Source: Exophiala sp. HKRS030 (Eukaryota > Ascomycota > Eurotiomycetes > Chaetothyriales > Herpotrichiellaceae). From it: DNA of 64,000 nucleotides. Numbering within the stretch: position 1 is the first letter of the stretch; each line of letters starts with the position of its first letter. A model generated the notes under the pieces. That model saw only the letters and a program-made list of their open reading frames with translations. It was not told the DNA's origin and did no database searches. Below, one piece after another: positions 11,989-22,504 of this stretch. The stretch is taken from positions 1,426,001-1,490,000 of the forward strand of contig JAHWDD010000002.1 of assembly GCA_023897205.1 (NCBI GenBank), written 5' to 3'. Both the position numbers and the translations under genes were made by a program.

Positions 11989-13538
11989 AAATGTACAACT
12001 CGTGTTTGCGGCTGAAGAATATAATCGCTTCTCGATCTTCTATTTGGCACGAATAATGTCGACAACTTTCTATGTTCCTGGTACCATTAATCATCTTGTT
12101 TTGAAGATATGAGCATTCCAAGAAATGACCACCTGTAGTCAGTCACCTCAAAGTATTATAACAGGAGTAAACGGGGAAGCACCAGGTGCGCACAGGGCTA
12201 GTCTGTAACCGCAACAACAACAAACCTCGAACCCAGAGGTCTTCCTGATCCGTAAAGACCCTTTCTGTGACCTACGCTGCGATCCTGCAGCGTCCTGTAG
12301 ACAATGTCGACGTCCTCGTCGACCTCAGAGACTCGTTAGCACTCGCCGCTTAGTCGTCCTAGCCACCTGTGTCTGTACAGGCGCACTCGACATTCACAGG
12401 GCCACGGGGTGAGTGCGTTACTCGTTCAGCATCACGCACCTAGGGCTCACAGCCACCAGGGAACAGCGCACTCATACTCAAGGAAAAGAAGACTCATCTC
12501 ATTGCCTAGGGGCCTAGTTGCACACCTCCGTGTGTGCTATGCTTGTTACTATCTACTCATTCTAATGCCTTGACCAAGACACTCACATCGTCCCGCGCAC
12601 ACACTTGCCACAGCCAATCAACGGCCACTAGGAGACATCTCCATCCTTTCCCAGTACAGTATGTATCTCCTCTGCAGCCAATTTATTACAATTGTTCTTG
12701 GCATCTTCTTCTTCTTAACTAATGTATGCCTAGAGGACGTGCCTAAACATCATTTAGTTAAGAATGTAGTTAAAGCTTCTAGTTAAAGGTCTCAACTCAA
12801 TTATGCGCAAGGATTTCTATCCTTTTTGCGAAATCTTCTAAATTTTATTATATTTATATATTCTTTAGTATCTTCTAAGAGATTATTTAGACTTATTCTA
12901 ATGGTTTCTTTATTAATATTGTAAAGGAATTGTGTCTTGAAGTGTAATACGGAGTAATATAGTGGACTTTCTCATACAAATTTATGCCAAGAAAAAATGT
13001 AACAAACTGGCTGCGAAGGAGATAAAGAGACATTGAGCACCGACCTCGGACTGGCCGGGCCGTGTGAAACTATGTTTTAAGGTGAGACGGCCGAAGTAAA
13101 AGTAAGGCTGCCATGATCTGAAACGCCGCCGGCCTGTTCGGATGTCAAATTTTGTGATCTTGAGGACTGAGAAGAGAAGCCATAAGCAATAGTTGTAAGC
13201 AGGGATTGGCGCTTGAAGCGAGCAATGATGATCAGTGGTTGGTGGTGATGATGATGATGCTAGGCCCCTCCTCCAAATCGAACCCCCTATAGCCCCTCCA
13301 AGGCTTGTACTTTTCCGGATTTCCCAGGGTCCAGTCTATTGAACTCGAGCTGAAGTCCAAGCTTTTTAGTCGACATCATCGACAACAAGCTCAGCTGAAC
13401 TGCAGCTATTGCGTGGCCATGCCAACTCGGCGTACCTTACTACTAGTGAGCTCATGATCGTCTCATAATTGTGTATTTCTCCTTTGCTGTTTGATGAGTT
13501 TCTTTCCGATCTTCCAGCGCAAACCTCAAACTGCAATC
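11989..13538. other. Intergenic DNA with an AT-rich tract
   Basis: No gene is supported over 1.55 kb. About 12,700-12,960 is distinctly AT-rich compared with its surroundings and contains imperfect repeats of TAGTTAAAG and a TACGGAGTAA variant at 12948-12957. A sequence resembling a splice acceptor (CTTCCAG at 13511-13517) just before the PI-PLC start suggests a 5'-UTR intron for that gene. Confidence 0.45.
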
Positions 13539-14969
13539 ATGGCTCCCAACGTCACCATTCGCAATGTCAGCAACAATCCCCTGACTCTAGTGTTGGTCGA
13601 GCATTTCGACCCTGCTCCAGATGAGGGGTTTCAGATGCAAAACGTGACAATGTCGCTGGCCTCGGTGACCAACAGCATTGGCCTGACGAACAGCACCACA
13701 AGGAAAGAAGTGCCAAAGATCGATGCTGATGCCAAACCCTTTGCAACAAGAGACGTCTCGATCAAAATACCACCATTCACCGTCGTGCCCACCGATATCA
13801 AGGCTGTCATCAACAAGCCCAATGAACGACTCAGGCTAACGTTCCAGACTGATCTCGGAGGCAAGCATCAGATGTACTGTCCGGTGCCGACGAAAGAAAC
13901 TGCATCCTTGGTCGCGTTGGCGCCGAACCCCAAAATGCGCTTTACTGGCATTTATCTCCCTGACTCGTCCTACGTCGCACTGTTCAACACGTCGAACTTG
14001 GAGGCGTGGATGAAGGAACTGCCAGACGAGACACCTCTAGGTGCGTTGTCGATCCCAGGCACGCACAACTCTCCGACACACCACAATGCACCACCCTCGG
14101 TGCGATGCCAGGCTGTCTCGCCTAAAGAACAGTTGGAAAATGGTGTTCGTTTCTTCGACATCCGCGTCCAAGTACCAGAGCCGTACGATCCGAACTCAGA
14201 CAAGCTGCATCTCGTCCATGCTGCATTTCCAATAGCTTTGTCGGGGACCAAGTATTTCCGAGACCTCTACAACACCATCTTGCAGTTCTTGAAGGATCAT
14301 CCTAGTGAGACACTGATCCTCTCGCTGAAACGCGAGGGCACCGGCAAAGGAACCGACGAGCAATTGTCACGCATCCTCAAGAATCACTACACCAATTTAC
14401 GTGAGTGGTTCACCGAACCCCGTGTCCCTTCATTGGGCGAGGTTCGAGGACGCATCGTCCTCCTGCGTCGGTTCGTGCTGGAAGAACCACTCCGCAAGGA
14501 ATGGGATGGACGCGGTTGGGGCATTGACGCCCAAATCTGGGCGGACAACACACCCAACGCCATGTGTCCATCCGGTGACGTTTGCGTCCAGGACTTCTAC
14601 GAGGTCCTCGAGAAACCAACGATCGAGAAGAAGATCCAGTACGCGAGGGACCATCTCGAGCGTAGTGGCTGTTGTAAGTTCGAACGTGGAAATGTCCAGG
14701 CTCAGGGAGACAAGAAAAATCCTCTCTACGTGAACTTTTTGAGCGCAAGTAACTTTTGGAAAGTCGGGACTTGGCCAGAGAAGATCGCGGCTGAGGTCAA
14801 TCCTGCGGTCACTGCACATCTGTGCCAGAACCACATGTTGGAAGATCAAGGCCGTGTCAAAGATGGAGATTGGTCCACTGGCATTGTAGTAACGGATTGG
14901 GTTGGTCAGGGTGGCGATTGGGATATTGCGCGAGCCATCGTTGGAATGAACTCGAAGTTGGTTCGTTAG
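13539..14969 (+). CDS. PI-PLC X-domain phosphodiesterase
   Basis: A member of the phosphatidylinositol-specific phospholipase C-like superfamily, which cleaves phosphoinositides or related glycerophosphodiesters. It is a single exon of 476 residues. The ATG at 13539 has a strong context (AATCATGGC). An in-frame ATG at 13494 lies upstream of a likely 5'-UTR splice acceptor and would add 15 residues. The N-terminal 150 residues form a fungal-specific domain with NVTIRNVSNNPLTL. The X domain starts near residue 165. The catalytic histidines appear as His176 in LSIPGTHNSPTHHN and His227 in LHLVHA, with FFDIRV between them. No secretion signal or membrane anchor is seen, so an intracellular enzyme is likely. 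It lies upstream of, and converges with, the copper transporter gene. Confidence 0.88.
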   Translation: MAPNVTIRNVSNNPLTLVLVEHFDPAPDEGFQMQNVTMSLASVTNSIGLTNSTTRKEVPKIDADAKPFATRDVSIKIPPFTVVPTDIKAVINKPNERLRLTFQTDLGGKHQMYCPVPTKETASLVALAPNPKMRFTGIYLPDSSYVALFNTSNLEAWMKELPDETPLGALSIPGTHNSPTHHNAPPSVRCQAVSPKEQLENGVRFFDIRVQVPEPYDPNSDKLHLVHAAFPIALSGTKYFRDLYNTILQFLKDHPSETLILSLKREGTGKGTDEQLSRILKNHYTNLREWFTEPRVPSLGEVRGRIVLLRRFVLEEPLRKEWDGRGWGIDAQIWADNTPNAMCPSGDVCVQDFYEVLEKPTIEKKIQYARDHLERSGCCKFERGNVQAQGDKKNPLYVNFLSASNFWKVGTWPEKIAAEVNPAVTAHLCQNHMLEDQGRVKDGDWSTGIVVTDWVGQGGDWDIARAIVGMNSKLVR

Positions 14970-15500
14970 ATATTATAACTTTGGTGGTATAAGGAAGAAT
15001 CTATGTTTTTCATGTCTTTAGACGTCAGTTCACCTCTATTGAGGATGATTCAAGGCGGTAATCGACACCTTAACGATGTCCGCCCTGAAAACTAGCGTGA
15101 TTGAAGCCTAGGTAAGTCGGTGAGTATCCAGGCATAATATTTACAGCAATTGGGTATACAATGATTGAGTATCTTAAGAAGTCAATCGAGTGGTTGAAGA
15201 AGTTTTCGTCACAATTGACCGATCAGGGAATCGTCAGACTGTGAACAATTTCTTCCTTTTACCATGACACGAATCTGTTCCTCAGTTTTATCGCCATCAG
15301 CAACCTTCACGAGGTTTATGGCTCACTCTGTTCCAATCTCTACAGCACTGGGACTATTGGCACCACTGAAGGCTTATTGTCATGTCAGGCTGACGTGACT
15401 GAAACCCATTGGCAGAACCTTGTCCGGCTCTTTTGACAGAAGTCATCGGCGCCGGGAAGCTCATCATAAGTATCGTAAAAAGCATTATGGTTCAACTCAA
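14970..15500. other. Convergent intergenic DNA between PI-PLC and Ctr genes
   Basis: These 531 bp separate the stop codons of two convergent genes. Nothing beyond presumed 3'-UTR sequence was seen. Confidence 0.5.
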
Positions 15501-16113
15501 TCAATGACTGGTTGCTCCTGTCCAGCCACCAAATGCGAAACTCCCTAGGAAAGTTCCTCCCAGGATACTGAGAAAATAGCCGACGTTCATGGTCATGACT
15601 GCGAGCATCCTAGCTTCAGGGTCAGCCGTCATCCAATCTGGTGTAGTATATATCGATGAATTCTTACAGCAAATAGCTCACTCCAGCCAAAACAACATCG
15701 AGCACAGCTCTCGATGCAGCTTCATGTGCCGTCCAAGGCCGGGCTTGTATTCCTCGCGTGGGGAATTCGATGGTGCGAGCACTGAACTTGTCATGGTCCG
15801 GCCCTAACAAGGTCGCACTGTATCGGTCTCGGGGAAAGACACTTCTGATGGCAAGGATCGCTCGAAAGATGACGGCAAGAACAATCAAGAATATGCATGT
15901 GCCAGCGTACTGTCCCGTGGACGCAGGTGTCCATGCTGTGGAATACAAGGGTGTTTTGGTTCCCGAAAAGAAGACCATCATCATGTCTTCCATACCCATC
16001 ATCATGGTTCCCCCATTGCTCATGGAGCTGGCAGTGCTCATGGCACTCCCTGCCATTGTCGAAGTTGGTGAGCCTGCCATGCTCGTCATCGATGACATAC
16101 CCGACATATCCAT
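15501..16113 (-). CDS. Ctr-type high-affinity copper transporter
   Basis: A homotrimeric Cu(I) channel of the plasma or vacuolar membrane. Exon 1 is 16113-15668 and exon 2 is 15609-15501. The 58-bp intron has a GTAAGA donor and a CTAG acceptor and keeps the frame, giving 184 residues. The N-terminus is Met-rich (MDMSGMSSMTSM, then GGTMMMGMEDMMMVFF), the copper-gathering Mets motif. TM1 is around YAGTCIFLIVLAVIFRAIL. TM2 carries the selectivity-filter MxxxM pattern (LMLAVMTMNVGYFL), and TM3 has the packing motif GGTFLGSF. The first ATG of the Met-rich domain was chosen as start; upstream in-frame sequence is promoter-like. The gene is divergent from a metalloreductase that can supply Cu(I), and the shared promoter carries copper-response-like sites. 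Confidence 0.93.
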
Positions 16114-16614
16114 TGTGATTTTCTGTGCAACGGTTGATTGTTTGTGGTATACTGCAAGACGGAGGCAAGGCACATTCGAGTTGTATGAAGAGATGATAAA
16201 GTTTGAAAAAGAGATGCTTGTCAGTCTTATCCAGCGTCCAGCACTTCGAGGTCGTCCATTCATACCGTTGTTGGACCCAATCAGCGACTCCATAATTCCG
16301 GTGAGCAAGTAACGCTATAGGTCGCCTGAAACTTGCTCAGGGTGGAAACTTGCTCACAATACTTTACCATCCCTGGGAAAGTCGTTCGTGGCCAGCCATT
16401 CACTCATGCTAGCGATGGATAACTCACCGGGATACGTATATCGAGGATGCATGCGATGCCGAATTGCCGTTGACAAATACTCGCCGAATGGGTGAGACGG
16501 ATCACAAGCCAGAGAGATATAGGGGTCTACAATATCATCAACACATCTCTCAAGAGAAAGGTCGCGAAAACTTCTTCACACGACCGTCGAGCGTACACCG
16601 CAATCGATCTAATC
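16114..16614. promoter_or_regulatory. Divergent Ctr/metalloreductase promoter
   Basis: This 501-bp region separates the two start codons and is expected to drive both genes. It contains the three CTTGCTCA sites listed separately. No TATA box was assigned. Confidence 0.7.
16302..16356. promoter_or_regulatory. Cluster of three copper-response-like elements (CTTGCTCA)
   Basis: The octamer CTTGCTCA occurs on the plus strand at 16332-16339 and 16349-16356, both preceded by A, and on the minus strand at 16302-16309. All three lie within 55 bp. The core TTGCTCA closely resembles the TTTGCTC-type element bound by the copper-sensing activator Mac1 in yeast. Placement midway between a Ctr transporter and a ferric/cupric reductase is the expected context for such sites. 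Binding by a Mac1/Cuf1-type factor is an inference. Confidence 0.7.
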
Positions 16615-18869
16615 ATGGTAGCGTGGCTCGATTCTCCCATTACGCTGCACTCCTCTCGGAAGTATATGTGCATGCTCAATAACACAGAGCAATGTACATA
16701 TCAGCAAGGCTACTGGCGTTTCTGGTACTGTCTTTTTCGTGACACAAGAACATCTGACAGTCTCTTCTAACAACCACGATTCAGGTACGAAGCCGATCAC
16801 CGCTACGGGTTGCCGACCATCGCCTTCTTTCTCACTGCCATTATCCTTTTCTCCTTCGCACACTTCCTGTCATCCACGTTGCCAACTAGGAGTGGGGACA
16901 AGATAACCATCTGGCGACGCGTAGCAGCGAGCTTCAGATATCTGTCCTATCGAGGGTACCGTTTGAAAATCTTAGGATGGAACTCACCTCCATTGGGGCT
17001 CCTACTGCTGGCAGCCACCGGAACCATCTATTTTTTCTGTGAGCAAAGTTGAAGTAGGATATCATTCCCAAATGCTAATATCAACGTAGGCATGACCCTC
17101 GCTCCAAAGCCTTACTACTGGCCCAACACGAGGACCTTGAGCTATGGCGACTCACCACCGATAGCGACCAGAGCCGGGTGGATGTCATTGGCTTGCATGC
17201 CCTTTGTCTTGTATGGCACACCCGACCTATTCTTTCTGAGGGTCTGTAGTCATATTGACATGAATCAGTGCAACCGCCGCAAAGGCCAATATGATCACCC
17301 TCGTGACGGGTGTCTCGCATGAGAAACTTCAGGTATTAATCAAACGACTTCCGAGGCTGAACTTCTCGACCATGCTAACACAATCTCGTCTTCAGGTATT
17401 CCACCGTTGGATCTCTTATGCCATGTACATCCTAGCGCTCATACACACCTTCCCATTCATCGTCAACGACATTTGGTCGCATGACATGATCAATCAGTGG
17501 GACACCAGTGTGGTGTATTGGACTGGCGTCGTGGCCTTGCTCGCCCAGACCTGGTTGACATTCGGGTCCATGAGTCCAATTCGGTGAGTCTTTGTCCTGT
17601 TGTTCTCAAGTTTGCAAGAGGAGCATTGCTGAAACGATCAATAAGGAAAATGTGGTATGAAGCGTTCAAAGTGATGCACTTCATCGCGGTCGTGACCTTT
17701 GTGGTTTTCTTTTTCTTCCATTGCGACCACACGCTGACTTCTTGGTGAGTAACGAGGGTCGCTTCTAACGAGGCGTCACACCTCCAACCCCCCCGGCGGA
17801 CACTGACACGCAATTCTACCACAGGGACTATTTCATTGCCACCGGAGTCTTGTACGTCGTCTGCGTTTTGTATTCGCAGATCCGGACTTTTGCCCGACAC
17901 GGGTTCGGCCAACGGGCAAACATCTCCCTGGCCGCCAACGGTCTGATCCAAGTCTCGGTGCCGGTCGCTTTTGACTGGGTTCCGGGTCAACACTGCTTTC
18001 TTCGTTTCCGGTCGATGGGTCTACACGGTGTCACCCTCCACCCATTCACAATCTGTTCATTGCCTCACTCGCCCGCCAAGAAGGTTGGCGGAGAAGGGTC
18101 GTCCTCCTCCAGGACGGTCGACTTTTACATCCGGCCCTCGGGCGGGTTCACCGGTCGACTCGCCAAGCACGCCGCCGGAGGCACGTCGGAGCCGGTCCTG
18201 CTCTACGGCCCGTACGGGGGCGTCAACATGCAGAGGCTGTTGGAGTGCCACCGTCTCGTCGTCATCGCGGGCGGCTCTGGAGCCGGCTGGACGCTCCCCT
18301 TTGTCGAGTTGCAAATCAGACACGTCCAGCGCGTCCTCCGGGCGGAGGAGAACGCCCAGGTCGCTCCCTCTCTCAGGCTCGTCCTCGCGACCCGCGACCG
18401 CGCCACGTGCAAGTGGTACCTGGGTAAGATCCAAGAACTGCTCGGCGCATACAACACCGCACTCGCCGCCGTCAAGTCCAGCGTGGAGATATACTTTACC
18501 GGAGAAGGAGGCAAAGAAGAACTATTAGAGTCGTCGTCATCTCCCACACAGCCCTCCAAAGGCCAATTCACGTCCAAGCTCGATGAAAAGGATATGGAAA
18601 AGGTGCTGCCACCAGAGGGATCCATGTCAGACTCTATCGACGACCTCGACGCCCTTGGAGTAGAAACACACATGGGTCGTCCAGACCTCAACAATATTGT
18701 GGCAAAGGAAGGGTCTAGAGAATGGAGTCAGAACCTTGGGGTGTTCGTCTGCGGTCCACTCGAGATGCAAAATGACGTTCGCAACGCCGTCGCCGACCAA
18801 CAGTTGGATATCATCAAAGGTTCCGTGAAGGACGTCTATCTACACTTGGAACATTTTGACTGGGCTTGA
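16615..18869 (+). CDS. Ferric/cupric reductase (FRE family), seven exons
   Basis: A plasma-membrane flavocytochrome b that passes electrons from NADPH through FAD and two haems to extracellular Fe(III) or Cu(II). Exons: 16615-16724, 16785-17038, 17090-17210, 17269-17332, 17396-17583, 17646-17744 and 17825-18869, giving 626 residues. Every junction is GT-AG and frame-consistent. The four haem-ligating histidines sit in two pairs, each 14 residues apart: His186/His200 in HRWISYAMYILALIH, and His257/His271 in HFIAVVTFVVFFFFH. The FAD site is HPFTICS near residue 351. NADPH-binding motifs are YGPYGG, VVIAGGSGAGW and, near the C-terminus, VFVCGP. A short extracellular N-terminus precedes QGYWRFWYEADHRYG. 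A divergent copper transporter and shared copper-response-like sites suggest induction by copper or iron starvation. Confidence 0.93.
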
Positions 18870-19802
18870 CATTTGACCGTCGTCACCTTTCACAAAGGAT
18901 CTAAATTAAAACAGGTCTGGCCCGTAGAGAGAATAGCCTATCTTTTTGATCTGTGGTTCGGTTTCTGAAACCGATGATGATAATGAAAACCAAAATCGGC
19001 CAGTGAAGCATCCACTCCAATACCTGGACCCGACGCCAATGCACCATCTTCTTCTTTCTTTTGTCTTTTGACAAGGGAGTCAAAGAATCTGGATCACCAG
19101 TTTTTCCCATGTAGTATCTATCCGTCCCAAAGTGCTTTCTTCGTAGGGCATCCATGTCGACATGCCACAGTACTTACTTGGGGCGCCAATACTTCTGGAT
19201 ATAGATATTTATTCGGAAGCTTGTTGTTGTCCGCCTACCTCTCCATCGACAGACTCCTGACCATCTTCTGGCTCCGGCTCCAAGCTTGATCCTGCGACTG
19301 CGTCCGCTTCCGCCATTGTGGTGTCTGCCTGGCTTTTGACTTTTCTCCTCGGTTGGGGTTGAGCTTTGATGCCAGAATTGGGACGTTGGGATCGTGCGTG
19401 CCCATCGATAGCCCTCCTGGTACAATATCCCGCAGTGTCGAGCTAGCGCCATGTTACCCTTTTGGATCCATTCAATTTTAACCAACAAAGTATGTGCTGT
19501 TGAATATACCGAGGTTTGGTTGGTACGAATAAAAGTGACTTTCCACGCGGTCATGTTGCGATGGCGAGTATGAAGGAGAGAAGAAATTGACAAAGTCGAC
19601 GAAAACATGAGTTCAGGTGACCCCAACAAATATGTGCCAGGTCTAAGGCCATGCAGGTACTGTTCAGTCAAAGATTTGAGTCTATCAGGGGGGGGAGCCT
19701 GGCCCGGTTCATTGATTTCGATCGAACACAGCAGGCCATGACCGACTCATCTCACAAGAAACCCGTTGGTCCCTGACTTGACTCGGGAACAAACCACGAG
19801 GC
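18870..19802. other. Intergenic DNA with a possible small minus-strand gene
   Basis: No recognisable gene is present. On the minus strand from about 19404, an ATG frame (MGTHDPNVPILASKLNP) can be joined across a 44-bp GTAGGC...CCAG intron to give roughly 95 residues. Nothing else supports it, and two other frames over the same DNA are also open, so it is not called. Confidence 0.35.
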
Positions 19803-20990
19803 TCATTTCTTGGCCCTCTTGTGACCCTTTCGGGGAGAGGAGAACTTGTTCATTGTCTCATTAAGCTTCTGCATCGCCGCTTCCTTCTTCTTATTCTCCT
19901 TGGACTCCTGAACGATGATCCTTAGTCTGTCGTATGCGAACTGTTTCACGCTTGTCTTGTATGCGGCGAGGGCGTTTATTGAACCACACAGATGGATCCT
20001 CAGCCGGTTTTCCAGCACCCTGATACTCAGCGAGCCTTCGAACCGGGAAGCCGGTGTCGGCGAATTTCTTTCGGGTCCTCAAGATGCCGAAATTGAGTGT
20101 CACCCGTTAGAGCTTCATTCACGAACACATTAGTGCCGGTTTTGTGGCTCTGTCCTGTTGTCGCTGTGACAGCCGATTCATAGACTGATAACGGGCTTCG
20201 GCAGTGAGTTCAGTCTTTTGGCCTTCGTTGCCTTCTCCAAGGCCAATTCCCACCAGGTTCCTCAAACATGCGAACTCAAGGTAGTGGCGCTCCAGAGTAG
20301 TTGATCTCGAATCGTGGCCCATGATGTCACAAGCTGCATCATTGCCCAACACCAGGGCAAGATAAATTACAAACCTTCCGTACAGAGTGTAGAATGTGAT
20401 GGCTTTCTCTCACTTGGTTTGTCGGAAGGGCTTTCAGAAAAAGCAGCCGTGCCTTGAGGACAGCCTACGCGCTGGCCGCGTAATTTCAAATACTCAGTCA
20501 AAGCTGTCGCTCTCAGCGGCCGATTGGCGTCAACTGCCGTGCCCTTGGACACAGCACTCAGAAGAACTGGTTTGCCGAGGAACTCGGGCTTCACTCGTAT
20601 GTTTTGTAATTGACTTTCAAAGAGCTCTTCCAGGGTGTTGATATCCATCAGTGCATTACGACGGATGGCGATGGCAAGGAGGCGATGTGGTACCGAGAAC
20701 TGAATATTGGAAGCCCTGCTCGGGGAAAGCAGAGTGAACTTCAACGTTCTATTGGTTTCGGTGTCTTCTGGATGCAAGGTGTTCGTCTTGAGATTTCGTA
20801 TCATAATCTGGGTAATTGTGCTTAAACTGGTCAATAATGAGACCATGAAGCTGAGGAATGTGCTTACAACCAACTGTGAAAGCTCGGTGTCTTTCCACAT
20901 CGAAAAGTCATCATCATCGTCTGAATTCTGTAGCAATTTTGTGGGCTGTGCCTCCAAGCGAGCCTGGTCGGACGGCAGTAAATCTGCCAA
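19803..20990 (-). pseudogene. Decayed DUF3435 tyrosine recombinase (Starship captain family relic)
   Basis: Remnant of the catalytic and C-terminal part of a DUF3435 protein, the tyrosine recombinases that mobilise fungal Starship elements. In minus-strand order, frame A (20990-20367) has HRLLAIAIRRNALMDI, then LRATALTEYLKLRGQR. A shifted frame (about 20400-20119) has ITFYTLYGRF, then CDIMGHDSRSTTLERHYLEF, then LVGIGLGEGNE. A third frame (20018-19803) has a basic coiled tail (YKTSVKQFAYDRLRIIV...). MGH followed by a Tyr about 11 residues later matches the C-terminal catalytic block. In the preceding block the family usually has FYSLRR, but here the Arg three residues after Tyr is replaced by Tyr. 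At least two frame changes, a stop after MCS and no start codon or N-terminal half show that it is non-functional. Family assignment is by eye and a profile search would settle it. Confidence 0.62.
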
Positions 20991-22504
20991 TGCACCAAGC
21001 CAAGCGATGACATGTGTCTCGGAGGTTTTGATCCATGAGTATGGTCAAATCTCGTGTAACTATATATAAATTTATCTGTTTGTGTACCCAGGCTTGGGTT
21101 GCCGTTCATCCAAGGATTGGCTGATGAAACTATCCACGACCAAGGTCGAGCTTCAAGGACAAGGTCTCATTATCTCATGGTGGTGGTGGTGTTGTATACA
21201 TGGATACATCAGGTCAAATCGGACTAGGCTGCAACTAGGGAAAAGAGGTTGACCAGTTCTGTTGGGGGTGTGCCCACATATATAGGACGCCTGGGATGAA
21301 GGCTTCACATAAAGTGAGACATTCAGTAAATTCAGAGCCGGTTCAGAGGGGAGAGGAGTGTAGTAAGTTTCGACAGTGACGGTTGAAACTATAGATATGA
21401 ATGAGAAAACCCAAATGAATGCTAGACACGGTGACAAAAGTTGAATAGGAAGAATAAGAGAAAAACACGAAGTCAATATAGCTGGATACTTAGAGTTACC
21501 TTCTCTTGGTCGTCAGGGTGTCACGAGTCCAAGTTATGAAGAATAACTCCTCCAGTACCTCGTGCCTCATCACTGCAGGTAACCGTATGCCGTATACCGC
21601 TTTAACTGATGTGTTCCATTCATTTACCTTGGTATCGATTGAATTATGCTGTCACTGACTTTGTCCCGATCTGCAGCAGACATTTCATCAAGGCGGGACG
21701 ATGTTGTGGCGTTGGGCGTTTGACATGCTAACACTCACCTAGGTAATCATGTCACAGTCATCAGAGTTCGTGTCTTCATGGGAAGTGGTATAGACTTGGT
21801 TTTTTTTCAAGCAAATATATTCTGTAAATATACTTAGTACCAAGAAAAATTTCGATCGGAGGTCCTCCGGGTTATGAGCCCGGCACACGCTTCCGCTGCG
21901 CCAAGTTGCATGCAGGCAGGGAGTAACTCCCACCCCGTACCATACAGAGAAGACCATTCATTCCGGGTAAAAGGCTACCTACCTAAGGTGTTTACATTTA
22001 GAGACACGTAGGCAGCTCACAAACCAACCAGCGGAAGAGAAATCGAATTGTGAAAATGACATTTGTTATATTCATTGTACAGTATTTACAAAATGGAGTC
22101 GAGAGCTGGGAGGGGTATCAATCAATTAATCCTCATTCCGTGCATGGCAATGCCCAAAATGCCAAACCAAAAAAACTCCAAGTCATGCAGCGTCCGTCAA
22201 GAGTTGTTCATGCAATCGTGTATATACGTTGACAGAATGTTCCAAGAGGAAGATAGAGCATTTCACAGCGTCTCTCCCATTGGGCTTGATGTTTGGGTGA
22301 TATACATAGGATCCCTTTGAGGTCCCGGTCGATAAGCTTGGTGGCAGTAAACGAAATAGCACAGAGGTTGATCTCTATGGCTGCCGCACAATGAAGAGGC
22401 CGCAGAATTCTGCCTTGAAAGACGCCTGCATATCAAAATTTGGTAAGGCTCGCGCGCTTTGCCGAGACGTATCGCGGTCGCATTGGTGACGTGGTGGTCT
22501 CCTC
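20991..22504. other. Intergenic DNA carrying a truncated tRNA copy
   Basis: About 1.5 kb between the recombinase relic and HSP78. Apart from the tRNA fragment at 21850-21909, no feature is supported. A minus-strand frame of 107 codons (21476-21153) starts with a hydrophobic signal-like stretch but has no other gene-like property. Confidence 0.4.
21850..21909 (-). pseudogene. Truncated initiator tRNA-Met copy
   Basis: Sixty bases on the minus strand match the intact initiator tRNA-Met at 25272-25343 from base 2 to the T-loop. Differences are one substitution at the acceptor/D-arm junction and a two-base insertion after the D-stem. The anticodon arm (CCGGGCTCATAACCCGG) and the following 15 or so bases are unchanged. 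The match stops inside the T-loop at GATCGAAA and continues as TTTTTCTTGG, so the T-stem 3' strand and acceptor 3' strand are missing. It cannot fold as a tRNA. Confidence 0.85.

Noticed and set aside
12215..12245. B-box-like GGTTCGAGG on the minus strand
   Set aside because: The flanking bases do not form a T-stem of five pairs around a seven-base loop, and no A box is correctly placed.
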